DNA of 13,265 nt from an uncultured Akkermansia sp. (GTDB lineage: Bacteria; Verrucomicrobiota; Verrucomicrobiia; Verrucomicrobiales; Akkermansiaceae). The notes below the pieces were generated by a model, which saw only the letters and a list, made by a program, of their open reading frames with translations, ran no database searches and was not told the DNA's origin. This document shows positions 1-6,248 of the stretch, piece after piece. Location: contig CAAFXA010000218.1 in NCBI GenBank assembly GCA_900766865.1, forward strand, positions 1 through 13,265, in the 5' to 3' direction. Numbering within the stretch: position 1 is the stretch's first letter; each line of letters begins with the position of its first letter. A program made the translations under genes and the position numbers.

Positions 1-76
1 AGCCATTGTCATGACTGTGTGGAAATGGCGTTCACGAGGGAACTATTGATAACAAATAACATCTGACAGAGCAGGC

Positions 77-757
77 ATGAAGACGGCGCTTTTTGACATG
101 GATGGCACGCTCTTTGCGGGGGATTCCCAGCTGCGTTTCTGTCGATGGATACTGCGACGCCACGGGTGGCGCAGGCTGTATCTGCTGGCTGTAGTGCCCT
201 GTGGCATCCTGCGCGGGCTTCACATCTTCAACACCGAGCGCATGAAACGCGCCTTCCTGGCATATGCGCAAAATATGCCGAAAGAGCAGCTCATGCAACA
301 CTGCCGGAACTTCGTGCAGCAGGAAATTCTGCCGGCACTCTATCCCCCTGTTCTGGAAAAACTGCGAGCCCACCAACAGGCAGGCGACACAACCATCCTC
401 AGCTCAGCCTCTCCGGACTGGTGGACGCAACTTGTAGGCAGCGCACTCGGCTTCACCCATACCATCGGCACGCCCATCCAGGATTTTGAGCGGGTTCCCT
501 TCATGCCCTCCATCTCCGCACCGGGCAACAATAAAGGAGCCAACAAGCTGGTACGCCTTGCCGCCATCGGCATCGCCCATGCCGATGTGGGCTACACAGA
601 CAGTGCGGCAGACCTTCCCATGCTCTCCATCTGTGAGCGCGCCGTTCTGGTCAACCCCAACCCCGCTTTTGCAGCCCGGGTGCCGGGAGCAGAAGTGCTC
701 ACACCGCCCAAAAACCTCCCCCGGGCCTTCGCACTGCGCTGCGTACTGGGGCTGTAG
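77..757 (+). CDS. HAD-IB family phosphatase (SerB/PgpC-like)
   Basis: A 226-residue protein of the haloacid dehalogenase superfamily, subfamily IB, which hydrolyses phosphomonoesters through an aspartyl-phosphate intermediate. All four HAD motifs are visible: motif I DMDGT with nucleophile D7 and acid/base D9; motif II serine in ILSSAS (S109/S110); motif III lysine K153 in NNKGANK; and motif IV GYTDSAADLPML with metal ligands around D175 and D179. After motif IV comes the NPNP segment (193-196) common in this subfamily. Residues 34-50 are strongly hydrophobic and lie in the cap region, so membrane association is possible. Length is normal for the family. The exact substrate (phosphoserine, phosphatidylglycerophosphate or another) cannot be read from the sequence. 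The ATG at 77 is preceded only by a weak purine stretch (GCAGG). It appears to be transcribed alone. Confidence 0.88.
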   Translation: MKTALFDMDGTLFAGDSQLRFCRWILRRHGWRRLYLLAVVPCGILRGLHIFNTERMKRAFLAYAQNMPKEQLMQHCRNFVQQEILPALYPPVLEKLRAHQQAGDTTILSSASPDWWTQLVGSALGFTHTIGTPIQDFERVPFMPSISAPGNNKGANKLVRLAAIGIAHADVGYTDSAADLPMLSICERAVLVNPNPAFAARVPGAEVLTPPKNLPRAFALRCVLGL

Positions 758-795
758 GAATGGTGGATGGACTCGGGGGCATTCTGCCCGCCGCC

Positions 796-823
796 AACGT
801 TCCATTCAACGAACGGTTTTTCT
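796..823 (+). terminator. Possible intrinsic terminator after the HAD gene
   Basis: AACGTTC (796-802) and GAACGGTT (811-818) can form a short stem with one bulged G and an 8-nt loop, running into TTTTTCT. The stem is weak, so this is tentative. Confidence 0.35.
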
Positions 824-829
824 AATTTC

Positions 830-857
830 TTGCCTCTGCGGGCGGCTGTGATACAGT
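830..857 (+). promoter_or_regulatory. Sigma70-like promoter of the flavin oxidoreductase
   Basis: TTGCCT at 830-835 and TACAGT at 852-857 with a 16-bp spacer. The -10 ends six bases before the ATG at 864, so the predicted transcript starts at or next to the start codon. Confidence 0.6.
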
Positions 858-863
858 AGGGGC

Positions 864-1955
864 ATGGATACAAAAACTGCCCTGGCTCTGCGTGATATAG
901 AAGCCCTATTCCGCCCCTTTCTGCATCGCAAGATAACCCTCAATACCCGTCTTGTCATGGCGCCCATGACCCGAAACTTTGCGGCAGACGGCATCCCCAC
1001 CTCAGACATGGCGCAATACTATCGCCGCCGCGCAGAGAATGAACTCGGACTCATCATCACGGAAGGAGCCGTCATCGACGACCCAGCTGCTGCGGCCTGT
1101 TCCGACACCCCGCACTTCTTTGGCGGAGCCGCCCTGCGTGGCTGGAAATACATCTGCCGCAGTGTTCACGCCACCAACTGCAAAATCATCCCCCAGCTCT
1201 GGCATGTAGGCATGAACCGCCCCATGGACGGAAGCGCCCCCAACCCGGAGGAACTTCCCATTGGCCCCTCGGGCATCCATCCCGTCACTCTTCAGCAGCT
1301 CACAGCCCCCATGAGCCATAGCCGTATACAAGAGGTTATCGCCTCCTTTGCCCGTGCAGCCACGAACGCCCGTCGTCTGGGCTTTGATGGTGTGGAAATT
1401 CAGGGAGCGCATGGTTTCCTGGTGGACCAGTTTCTCTGGGCTGCCACCAATCACAGAACAGACGAGTATGGTGGTGACCAGACACGCAGAACTCGCTTCG
1501 CCGTAGAAATCGTGCAGGCTGTTCGCAAAGCAGTCGGGCGCAGCTTCCCCATCCTCTTCCGCCTGTCGCAATGGAAAATCGGGCACTACCATGCCCGATT
1601 GGTCCACACCCCGGAAGAACTGGCGGAAATCGTACTCCCGCTCAGCGAAGCGGGGGTCGATATTTTTGACTGCTCCACACAATATTACGACACAGCAGAG
1701 TTTCCGGGAAGCCCCCGCACCCTGGCAGGTTGGGTGCGCCATATCTCCGGCAAACCCGTCATCAGCGTGGGTGCCGTGGGCGTAGAAAGAAAGCAGCACT
1801 CACGTCTCTGGGAAATGCTTAATGCCCAGGAGCTGGACCTCATTGCCATCGGTCGCGCGCTGTTGGCAGACCACGAGTGGGCCAGGAAAACACACCTGGG
1901 GCAAGATGGAAGCATTACGACCTTTACACCTCATGCCCTGGGAAGACTCATTTAG
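864..1955 (+). CDS. Old Yellow Enzyme family NADH:flavin oxidoreductase
   Basis: A 363-residue FMN-dependent TIM-barrel oxidoreductase of the Old Yellow Enzyme family, which uses NAD(P)H to reduce activated C=C bonds (enones, oxophytodienoate-like substrates). Visible signatures are VMAPMTR near residue 32 (first strand, FMN site), LIITEGAVI, PQLWHVG, the central DGVEIQGAHGFLVDQFL followed by TNHRTDEYGG (about 176-206), and the C-terminal VISVGAVG and AIGRALL strands that bind FMN phosphate. Length is typical. The oddity is the substrate-anion pair. Most relatives have IHGAH or IHSAN (H/H or H/N); here the first residue is Q180 (codon CAG at 1401-1403) and only H183 remains. Activity may therefore be altered. 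It has its own promoter, and no functional partner is adjacent. AGGGG just upstream could act as a weak ribosome site if the mRNA has a leader. The physiological substrate is unknown. Confidence 0.88.
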   Translation: MDTKTALALRDIEALFRPFLHRKITLNTRLVMAPMTRNFAADGIPTSDMAQYYRRRAENELGLIITEGAVIDDPAAAACSDTPHFFGGAALRGWKYICRSVHATNCKIIPQLWHVGMNRPMDGSAPNPEELPIGPSGIHPVTLQQLTAPMSHSRIQEVIASFARAATNARRLGFDGVEIQGAHGFLVDQFLWAATNHRTDEYGGDQTRRTRFAVEIVQAVRKAVGRSFPILFRLSQWKIGHYHARLVHTPEELAEIVLPLSEAGVDIFDCSTQYYDTAEFPGSPRTLAGWVRHISGKPVISVGAVGVERKQHSRLWEMLNAQELDLIAIGRALLADHEWARKTHLGQDGSITTFTPHALGRLI

Positions 1956-1986
1956 AATCGACTATTGACCTTTCCGTATTTTGCAC

Positions 1987-2015
1987 TTGCTCGCATGTCG
2001 GCCAGCTGCTACAAT
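1987..2015 (+). promoter_or_regulatory. Sigma70-like promoter of the small membrane protein
   Basis: TTGCTC at 1987-1992, a 17-bp spacer, and TACAAT at 2010-2015. The -10 lies nine bases before the ATG at 2025. An alternative -35, TTGACC at 1965, is too far away. Confidence 0.5.
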
Positions 2016-2024
2016 GGCGGCAGC

Positions 2025-2300
2025 ATGAAGCCCTTTCTCAGAACATACCCGCTTACAAAACTGGCCCTCCTTTCCTGGAGTGGCCTGCTGATAGATTGCG
2101 GACTCATCAAATGGCTGAGTACGGACTCCATCATCCTCACACTTATCGGCGTGCTTTTCATACTTGTGTTGTGCATCGCACCCATCATCAGCATTATATC
2201 CTTAATAAACAATGGATTCCACAAGAACCACGATGCTCAATATTCCCTAATGGCCGGTGGATTCTTTCTGCTCATCATGCTGGTGGGAGCCTGCTCGTAA
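2025..2300 (+). CDS. Small hydrophobic membrane protein, unknown function
   Basis: A 91-residue protein I do not recognise. Three hydrophobic stretches are visible, at about 11-30, 35-61 and 73-90, so it is probably an inner-membrane protein with two or three helices. A short polar loop (NNGFHKNHDAQ) lies between the last two. The start at 2025 is chosen because a good -10 box (TACAAT) sits just before it; upstream in-frame starts at 1965 (TTG) and 1995 (ATG) would lie within or ahead of that promoter. No Shine-Dalgarno sequence is present. The gene is isolated between the flavin oxidoreductase and tRNA-Gly. No function can be assigned. Confidence 0.6.
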   Translation: MKPFLRTYPLTKLALLSWSGLLIDCGLIKWLSTDSIILTLIGVLFILVLCIAPIISIISLINNGFHKNHDAQYSLMAGGFFLLIMLVGACS

Positions 2301-2354
2301 CCATTCGGCACATGACGGAAACACAAAAAAAATTGCGTTTTCTAAAAAAAAGTC

Positions 2355-2382
2355 TTGCATTCTGCTCCGGAACATGTATAAT
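2355..2382 (+). promoter_or_regulatory. Promoter of tRNA-Gly
   Basis: TTGCAT at 2355-2360, a 16-bp spacer, and a consensus TATAAT at 2377-2382, about 19 nt before the mature tRNA 5' end. This is the best -10 in the window. It is preceded by A-rich DNA (2326-2350). Confidence 0.75.
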
Positions 2383-2401
2383 GAGCCCGCACGCAGCAAG
2401 C

Positions 2402-2473
2402 GCGGGCGTAGCTCAGTGGTAGAGCGCAACCTTGCCAAGGTTGATGTCGTGGGTTCGAATCCCATCGCCCGCT
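2402..2473 (+). tRNA. tRNA-Gly (anticodon GCC)
   Basis: A complete 72-nt cloverleaf. The acceptor stem GCGGGCG (2402-2408) pairs with CGCCCGC (2466-2472), with discriminator T2473. The D-arm is GCTC/GAGC. The anticodon stem CAACC/GGTTG encloses loop TTGCCAA, with anticodon GCC at 2434-2436 reading GGC and GGU. The T-arm has TTCGAAT at 2454-2460. CCA is not encoded. It is followed directly by an intrinsic terminator. Confidence 0.97.
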
Positions 2474-2501
2474 TTTAAAAGCCCCTCATCTGAGGGGCTT
2501 T
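2457..2501 (+). repeat. 45-bp direct repeat, copy 1 (tRNA 3' end plus terminator)
   Basis: These 45 bases cover the last 17 nt of tRNA-Gly and the terminator. They recur without mismatch at 2629-2673. The flanking base differs on each side, so the repeat ends sharply. The unit length from copy to copy is 172 bp. Confidence 0.97.
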
Positions 2502-2504
2502 ACT
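2478..2504 (+). terminator. Intrinsic terminator of tRNA-Gly (copy 1)
   Basis: AAAGCCCCTCA (2478-2488), a TC loop and TGAGGGGCTTT (2491-2501) form a perfect 11-bp stem ending in a short T run. It lies within the 45-bp direct repeat. Confidence 0.85.
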
Positions 2505-2510
2505 CATCAA

Positions 2511-2528
2511 GGGATTCGAACCCACGAC
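2511..2528 (-). repeat. Inverted 18-bp copy of the tRNA T-arm
   Basis: The 18 bases at 2511-2528 are the exact reverse complement of 2446-2463, the variable loop/T-arm of tRNA-Gly. The match stops at both ends. It lies inside the 172-bp unit. Confidence 0.9.
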
Positions 2529-2607
2529 GAGTGGGCAAGGTGCGAGTTCGCGAGCAGCTTGCCGACAAGCCGAGCAGACACCTCTGCGAGGGAACCCGAC
2601 CGAATGG

Positions 2608-2645
2608 GCGGGATTGGCGGAACGGGTAGAATCCCATCGCCCGCT
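2608..2645 (+). pseudogene. tRNA-like remnant: Leu-like 5' part joined to the Gly 3' end
   Basis: The sequence at 2608-2630 resembles the acceptor and D-arm of a leucine tRNA (TGGCGGAA then GGGTAGA). It runs directly into the duplicated tRNA-Gly 3' end (2629-2645). GCGGG at 2608-2612 can pair with the last five bases of the CGCCCGC acceptor strand (2638-2644). The anticodon arm and most of the T-arm are missing, so it cannot be a working tRNA. Reading it as a chimeric or deleted tRNA is my inference. Confidence 0.4.
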
Positions 2646-2673
2646 TTTAAAAGCCCCTCATCTGAGGGGCTTT
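2629..2673 (+). repeat. 45-bp direct repeat, copy 2
   Basis: Identical to 2457-2501. Read as protein in the forward frame it is open and in phase with the downstream methyltransferase, which creates a false N-terminal extension of that gene. Confidence 0.97.
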
Positions 2674-2676
2674 TCT
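2649..2676 (+). terminator. Intrinsic terminator (copy 2)
   Basis: AAAAGCCCCTCA (2649-2660), a TC loop and TGAGGGGCTTTT (2663-2674) form a perfect 12-bp stem, one pair longer than copy 1. It would block read-through from the tRNA into the methyltransferase gene starting 20 nt later. Confidence 0.8.
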
Positions 2677-2693
2677 GTATTCAGCAAACGTCA

Positions 2694-3788
2694 ATGGAAG
2701 AAAACGCAGCATACCTGAACACTCAGCTTATCACCTATCTGGGTAATAAGCGCAAGCTGCTGCCCCTGATAGGAGAGGGTGTACAAGCCGTGCAAAAGAG
2801 ACTTGGAGGGCGCAAACTGCGTGCGCTGGATGCCTTTGCAGGCTCCGGCGTGGTAAGTCGATACCTGAAGCAATTCTGCAGCGAGCTGTGGAGCAATGAC
2901 CTGGAGCACTACTCTGCCGTACTGAACCGCTGTTACCTGACGAATTACAGTGAAGTGGCGCCCCTGCACCTGGAGCAACTCCACCGGGAATTACTCTGCA
3001 CCATCGAGCAGCAATGGACACCCGGACTTATTGCCGAGTTGTACGCCCCTCAGGATGATACCAACATACGCCCCGGGGAGCGAGCCTTCTACACACGGCG
3101 AAACGCCATCTATCTGGACACCGCTCGCCAAGCCATTGCAGAACTGCCGGAGCAGCTTCAGCACTTTTTTCTGGCACCCCTCCTCTGCGAAGCTTCGGTC
3201 CACACCAACACCTCCGGCGTTTTCAAGGGATTTTACAAAAATCGCGAAGGAATTGGCCAGTTTGGTGGGGAGGGCCGCAATGCCCTGCAACGCATCCTGG
3301 CAGATATCCACCTGCCGCTGCCCATCTTCTCAAACTTCGAATGCCAGTGCCGGGTGCTGCAACAGGAGGCAACCCAAGCCGCCCTCACCATCCCCGAGCT
3401 GGATCTCGCTTACCTGGACCCCCCATACAATCAACATCCCTACGCCAGCAATTACTTCATGCTCAACTTCCTGCTGGACTATCGCAAACCTGAACACATG
3501 TCCCCGGTTTCCGGTATTCCGCAGGGCTGGAACCACTCCGCTTACAACTCCCGCCGCCATGTAGCAGAGGCACTGCAAGAGCTTCTTGCTGCCATCCAGG
3601 CACCCTTTGTTCTGCTCTCATACAATTCGGAAGGGTTCATCAACTCTCGCACCATGCAGGAACTTCTCGCATCAGACTGGAAGGTAAGCCTCATCGAGCA
3701 GGAGTATGCCACCTTCCGCGGCTGCCGCAACCTGCGCAACCGAGCATTAAAAGTCAAGGAGTTATTATATCTCCTGGAGCGCCGATAA
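2694..3788 (+). CDS. Adenine-specific DNA methyltransferase, D12 class
   Basis: A 364-residue N6-adenine methyltransferase of the D12 (Dam/DpnII) class, which transfers a methyl group from S-adenosylmethionine to adenine in a short DNA site. Visible motifs are the N-terminal YLGNKRKLL (15-23), motif I DAFAGSG at 46-52 (SAM binding), and catalytic motif IV DPPY at 242-245. Between them lies a long target-recognition region with the segment NTSGVFKGFYKN. Length is somewhat above that of Dam. I start it at 2694 because the reading frame upstream of that point is the duplicated tRNA end and terminator, which cannot be coding. There is no Shine-Dalgarno sequence and no clear promoter between the terminator and the ATG. 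No restriction endonuclease is adjacent, so it is an orphan or phage-type methylase. Its target site cannot be read from the sequence. Confidence 0.9.
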   Translation: MEENAAYLNTQLITYLGNKRKLLPLIGEGVQAVQKRLGGRKLRALDAFAGSGVVSRYLKQFCSELWSNDLEHYSAVLNRCYLTNYSEVAPLHLEQLHRELLCTIEQQWTPGLIAELYAPQDDTNIRPGERAFYTRRNAIYLDTARQAIAELPEQLQHFFLAPLLCEASVHTNTSGVFKGFYKNREGIGQFGGEGRNALQRILADIHLPLPIFSNFECQCRVLQQEATQAALTIPELDLAYLDPPYNQHPYASNYFMLNFLLDYRKPEHMSPVSGIPQGWNHSAYNSRRHVAEALQELLAAIQAPFVLLSYNSEGFINSRTMQELLASDWKVSLIEQEYATFRGCRNLRNRALKVKELLYLLERR

Positions 3789-3948
3789 ATGGCGCAGTTC
3801 CGGCGGATGCCCTTTTTATTGCTGACATTCCCGCCCATCTGTGCAAATCTACACACGGCAAGAGCGCCGGGACAGCTCCAATTCTGTCACGAACAGCCAT
3901 CCCGCACCACACGGCCTGACCCCGCATGGGTAATCTGTTGCAGCCGGT

Positions 3949-3976
3949 TTGCCACAACACAGCAAACAATTACAAT
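3949..3976 (+). promoter_or_regulatory. Promoter of the capsid-like gene
   Basis: TTGCCA at 3949-3954, a 16-bp spacer, and TACAAT at 3971-3976. The predicted start of transcription is about 8 nt before the ATG at 3991. It gives the capsid gene transcription independent of the methyltransferase. Confidence 0.6.
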
Positions 3977-3990
3977 ACACACATATTACC

Positions 3991-4902
3991 ATGGCTGAAA
4001 TCACTCAGAACTATCAGATTAAGTACAGCGAGAAGTGGGGTTCCTACCTCCAGCAGGAAACATCACGCCTCGAAAAATACGTCACCGTCGAATCCGGACT
4101 CTCCGGTAAGATGGTAGCATTCGACCAGTACGGCCTCCTCTCCTTCGACGAAAAAACAAGCCGTATGCAATCCACTGTGCTGAATGAAGCGCCCACCACC
4201 CGCCGCGTCATCTATCCCAAAATCTTCACCAAGGCCATTGGCTTTGATGAATTCGATGCCAAGAAACTCGCCAACATCGACGTTCCCGTCAGCAAAACCA
4301 TCGAAGGCCTGCGAGCCGCCGCCGGACGCTGCATGGATACCGTGATGCTGGATGCCTTCCTCGGCACATGTTACACCGGAGAAAATGGTACGGAAGCCGT
4401 GCCATTCGACAGCAATCAGGTCATCCCCGCAGATTATGTGGAGACGGGCTCCGCCACTGCCGGCAACCTCACCCTTGCCAAGCTGCGCAAGGCACTGGCC
4501 ATGCTGCAGAAAGCAGAGGCCTGGAACGAAGAACGCCGAGCTTATGGAGATGAGCTGGTGCTTGCCTGTTCCGCCTCGCAGATTGCCGCCCTGCTCCGCG
4601 AGCCGGAGGTGGGCAGCTTCGACTACAACACCGCACGAGCCCTGCTGGAAGGTAAGGTGGATTCCTTCCTCGGCTTCCGCATCATCCGCACAGAGCAACT
4701 CCCCGTCAACAGCAGCGGCACCCGCTCCTGTCTTGCCTGGGTCAAGAGCAAGGCTCAATTCGGTCTCTGGGAGGACTTCAAGGTTAAGCTTTCCGTGCGC
4801 GACGACCTCGATGAAGCTCTCCAGATTCGCGCCAAGTTCGCCTGCGGTGCCACGCGCCTGCAGGAAGAAGCATTCGTGAAAATCCTCTGTTCGGAGAATT
4901 AA
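3991..4902 (+). CDS. Phage major capsid protein, solitary
   Basis: A 303-residue protein that I recognise as a tailed-phage major capsid protein of the group often annotated simply as phage capsid protein (probably Pfam Phage_capsid_2, HK97-like fold; the family name is from memory). Family landmarks occur in order: FDQYG (44-48) followed by a KTSR segment; an APTTRRVIYP stretch (67-76); DAFLGTCYTGENG (121-133); the helix NLTLAKLRKALAMLQKAEAW (159-178); the block DYNTARALLEGKVDSFLGF (211-229) leading to RTEQLP; and the C-terminal CGATRLQEE (285-293). Length is full and the frame is intact. ATG at 3991 is preferred over the TTG at 3949 because that TTG lies in the -35 box. No portal, protease, terminase or tail gene is nearby. 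The neighbours are a DNA methyltransferase and an alcohol dehydrogenase. It may be a prophage remnant or a domesticated shell protein. Confidence 0.85.
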   Translation: MAEITQNYQIKYSEKWGSYLQQETSRLEKYVTVESGLSGKMVAFDQYGLLSFDEKTSRMQSTVLNEAPTTRRVIYPKIFTKAIGFDEFDAKKLANIDVPVSKTIEGLRAAAGRCMDTVMLDAFLGTCYTGENGTEAVPFDSNQVIPADYVETGSATAGNLTLAKLRKALAMLQKAEAWNEERRAYGDELVLACSASQIAALLREPEVGSFDYNTARALLEGKVDSFLGFRIIRTEQLPVNSSGTRSCLAWVKSKAQFGLWEDFKVKLSVRDDLDEALQIRAKFACGATRLQEEAFVKILCSEN

Positions 4903-4940
4903 TACACCACCAACAGCGGTTAAATTGTGATGTGGTATTT

Positions 4941-4967
4941 CCCCGGGCATGCCAGCCATGCCCGGGG
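4941..4967 (+). terminator. Strong hairpin after the capsid gene
   Basis: CCCCGGGCATG (4941-4951) and CATGCCCGGGG (4957-4967) form a perfect 11-bp GC-rich stem with a 5-nt loop. No T run follows (ATTATATG), so it may be a factor-aided terminator or an mRNA-stabilising structure. Confidence 0.6.
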
Positions 4968-5008
4968 ATTATATGTACCCTGTCGTACGGACTACACGAA
5001 ACAAAATA

Positions 5009-5036
5009 TTGACAATCGGGGAATCGAGGCTACAAT
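5009..5036 (+). promoter_or_regulatory. Promoter of the alcohol dehydrogenase operon
   Basis: A consensus TTGACA at 5009-5014, a 16-bp spacer, and TACAAT at 5031-5036. It lies 13 nt before the ATG at 5050. Confidence 0.75.
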
Positions 5037-5049
5037 ATTAAGCATACAT

Positions 5050-6237
5050 ATGAACAGCTTCAATTATTACAACCCCACCCGCTACATATATGGACATGGC
5101 GAGTACCACAACATTGGCACAGTGCTGCGCCCGCTGGCACGCAAAGTATTGCTGCACTATGGTGGCGGCAGTGTAAAACGCAGCGGGTTGTACGATGCCG
5201 TAGTAGCCTCGCTGGGCAAGGCCGGCATTGCCTGGTGTGAGCTGGGGGGAGTAAAACCCAACCCGAGCGTGGACCTGGTACGCACGGGCATCGAGCTGGC
5301 GCGAACCGAAGGAGTGGACTGCGTGCTGGCCGTGGGTGGCGGCAGTGTTATCGACTCCGCCAAAGCGATAGCCGTAGGTGTACCACATGATGGAGACATC
5401 TGGAAACTTTACACCCGGGAGGAGCAGCAGACAGCTGCGCCTCTGCCCGTTGCCACCATCCTTACCCTGCCCGCTGCCGGCAGCGAAAACAGCCCCAATA
5501 CCGTACTGACCAACGAGCAGACCGGTCGCAAGCTGGGCTATGGCCACGAAAGCCTGCGCCCCGCCATCAGCATCGTCAGCCCGGAACTCTTCCTGACCCT
5601 GCCGCCGGAGCAGATGGCATACGGTGCCTGCGACATGCTCTGCCACATCTTCGAGCGCTACTTCACCAACACGCAAGGCACAGAGCTGACAGATGCGCTG
5701 AGCGAGGCCACCATGCGCACCATCATGCAGCAGGCCAGCATACTGCGCCGTGAGCCGCAGAACGAGCACGCCTGGGGACAGCTGGCACTGGCCGGCACCA
5801 TAGCCCACAACAACCTGCTGGGCGTGGGCCGGGAGCAGAGCTGGGCCTGCCATGGGCTGGAGCACGAGCTGAGCGCCGTCTACGATGTTCCGCATGGTGC
5901 GGGTCTGGCCGTCATTGTGCCAGCCTATTTCGAGGCCGTATGGAGTGCAAACCCCGGCATCTTTGCCCAGTGGGCCACAAATGTGATGGGTGTCACCCCA
6001 TCGCGCGATACCGAGCGCGTGGTAAAAGAAGGCATTGCCCGCCTGCGCGCCTGGTACAGAGAACTGGGGCTACCCCAGACCATGTCGGAGCTGGGGATTC
6101 CCGCCGATGCGGACTATGCCGCCATGGCCCGCGCCGCCTTGGGCACCTATGGTCCCCGCCTGGGAACCGCCACTCTGCCGGGGGTACGCCCGCTGGATGC
6201 AGTAGCGGCCGAAGCCGTCTACAGAGCTGCCATCTGA
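5050..6237 (+). CDS. Iron-containing alcohol dehydrogenase (YqhD/BDH-like)
   Basis: A 395-residue group III (iron-dependent) alcohol dehydrogenase, reducing aldehydes to alcohols with NAD(P)H in the cytoplasm. The N-terminus YYNPTRYIYG is typical of the butanol dehydrogenase/YqhD branch. The cofactor motif GGGSVIDSAK lies at about 96-105. The metal ligands expected from FucO are all present: D195 and H199 (ACDMLCH), H268 (ACHGLEH) and H282 (VPHGAG). The conserved active-site H272 is also there. Length matches E. coli YqhD closely. A longer reading from 4927 is possible, but it would run through the promoter; the start at 5050 follows the TTGACA/TACAAT pair. There is no Shine-Dalgarno sequence. 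The two lipoprotein genes follow after 11 nt and are probably cotranscribed, though no functional link is obvious. Confidence 0.93.
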   Translation: MNSFNYYNPTRYIYGHGEYHNIGTVLRPLARKVLLHYGGGSVKRSGLYDAVVASLGKAGIAWCELGGVKPNPSVDLVRTGIELARTEGVDCVLAVGGGSVIDSAKAIAVGVPHDGDIWKLYTREEQQTAAPLPVATILTLPAAGSENSPNTVLTNEQTGRKLGYGHESLRPAISIVSPELFLTLPPEQMAYGACDMLCHIFERYFTNTQGTELTDALSEATMRTIMQQASILRREPQNEHAWGQLALAGTIAHNNLLGVGREQSWACHGLEHELSAVYDVPHGAGLAVIVPAYFEAVWSANPGIFAQWATNVMGVTPSRDTERVVKEGIARLRAWYRELGLPQTMSELGIPADADYAAMARAALGTYGPRLGTATLPGVRPLDAVAAEAVYRAAI

Positions 6238-6248
6238 CACGCAATCTC

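Noticed and set aside
45..62. TTGATA and TAACAT upstream of the HAD gene as a promoter
   Set aside because: The two boxes overlap or are mis-spaced, and no alternative -35 at 16-18 bp from TAACAT is convincing.
2247..2465. Minus-strand open frame starting MGFEPTTSTLARL across the tRNA
   Set aside because: This kind of peptide is a well-known spurious translation of a tRNA reverse complement.
2694..3788. A restriction-modification system
   Set aside because: No endonuclease or specificity gene is visible on either side; only the methyltransferase is present.
3779..3818. Hairpin GCGCC/GGCGC (3779-3795) with a T run at 3813-3817 as a terminator of the methyltransferase
   Set aside because: The stem is only 5 bp, overlaps the stop codon, and the T run is about 18 bases away, so it does not form a convincing intrinsic terminator.
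4063..4959. Long minus-strand open frame opposite the capsid gene
   Set aside because: The plus-strand product matches a capsid family along its full length. The minus frame is a low-complexity, G- and H-rich shadow.
2457..4967. A complete integrated element bounded by attL and attR at tRNA-Gly
   Set aside because: Both 45-bp copies lie upstream of the methyltransferase and capsid genes. I found no third copy downstream in the window and no integrase, so the boundaries of such an element cannot be drawn.
5050..6237. Alcohol dehydrogenase as an encapsulated cargo of the capsid-like protein
   Set aside because: It has its own consensus promoter, sits beyond a strong hairpin and shows no evident C-terminal targeting tail. 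Adjacency alone is not enough.
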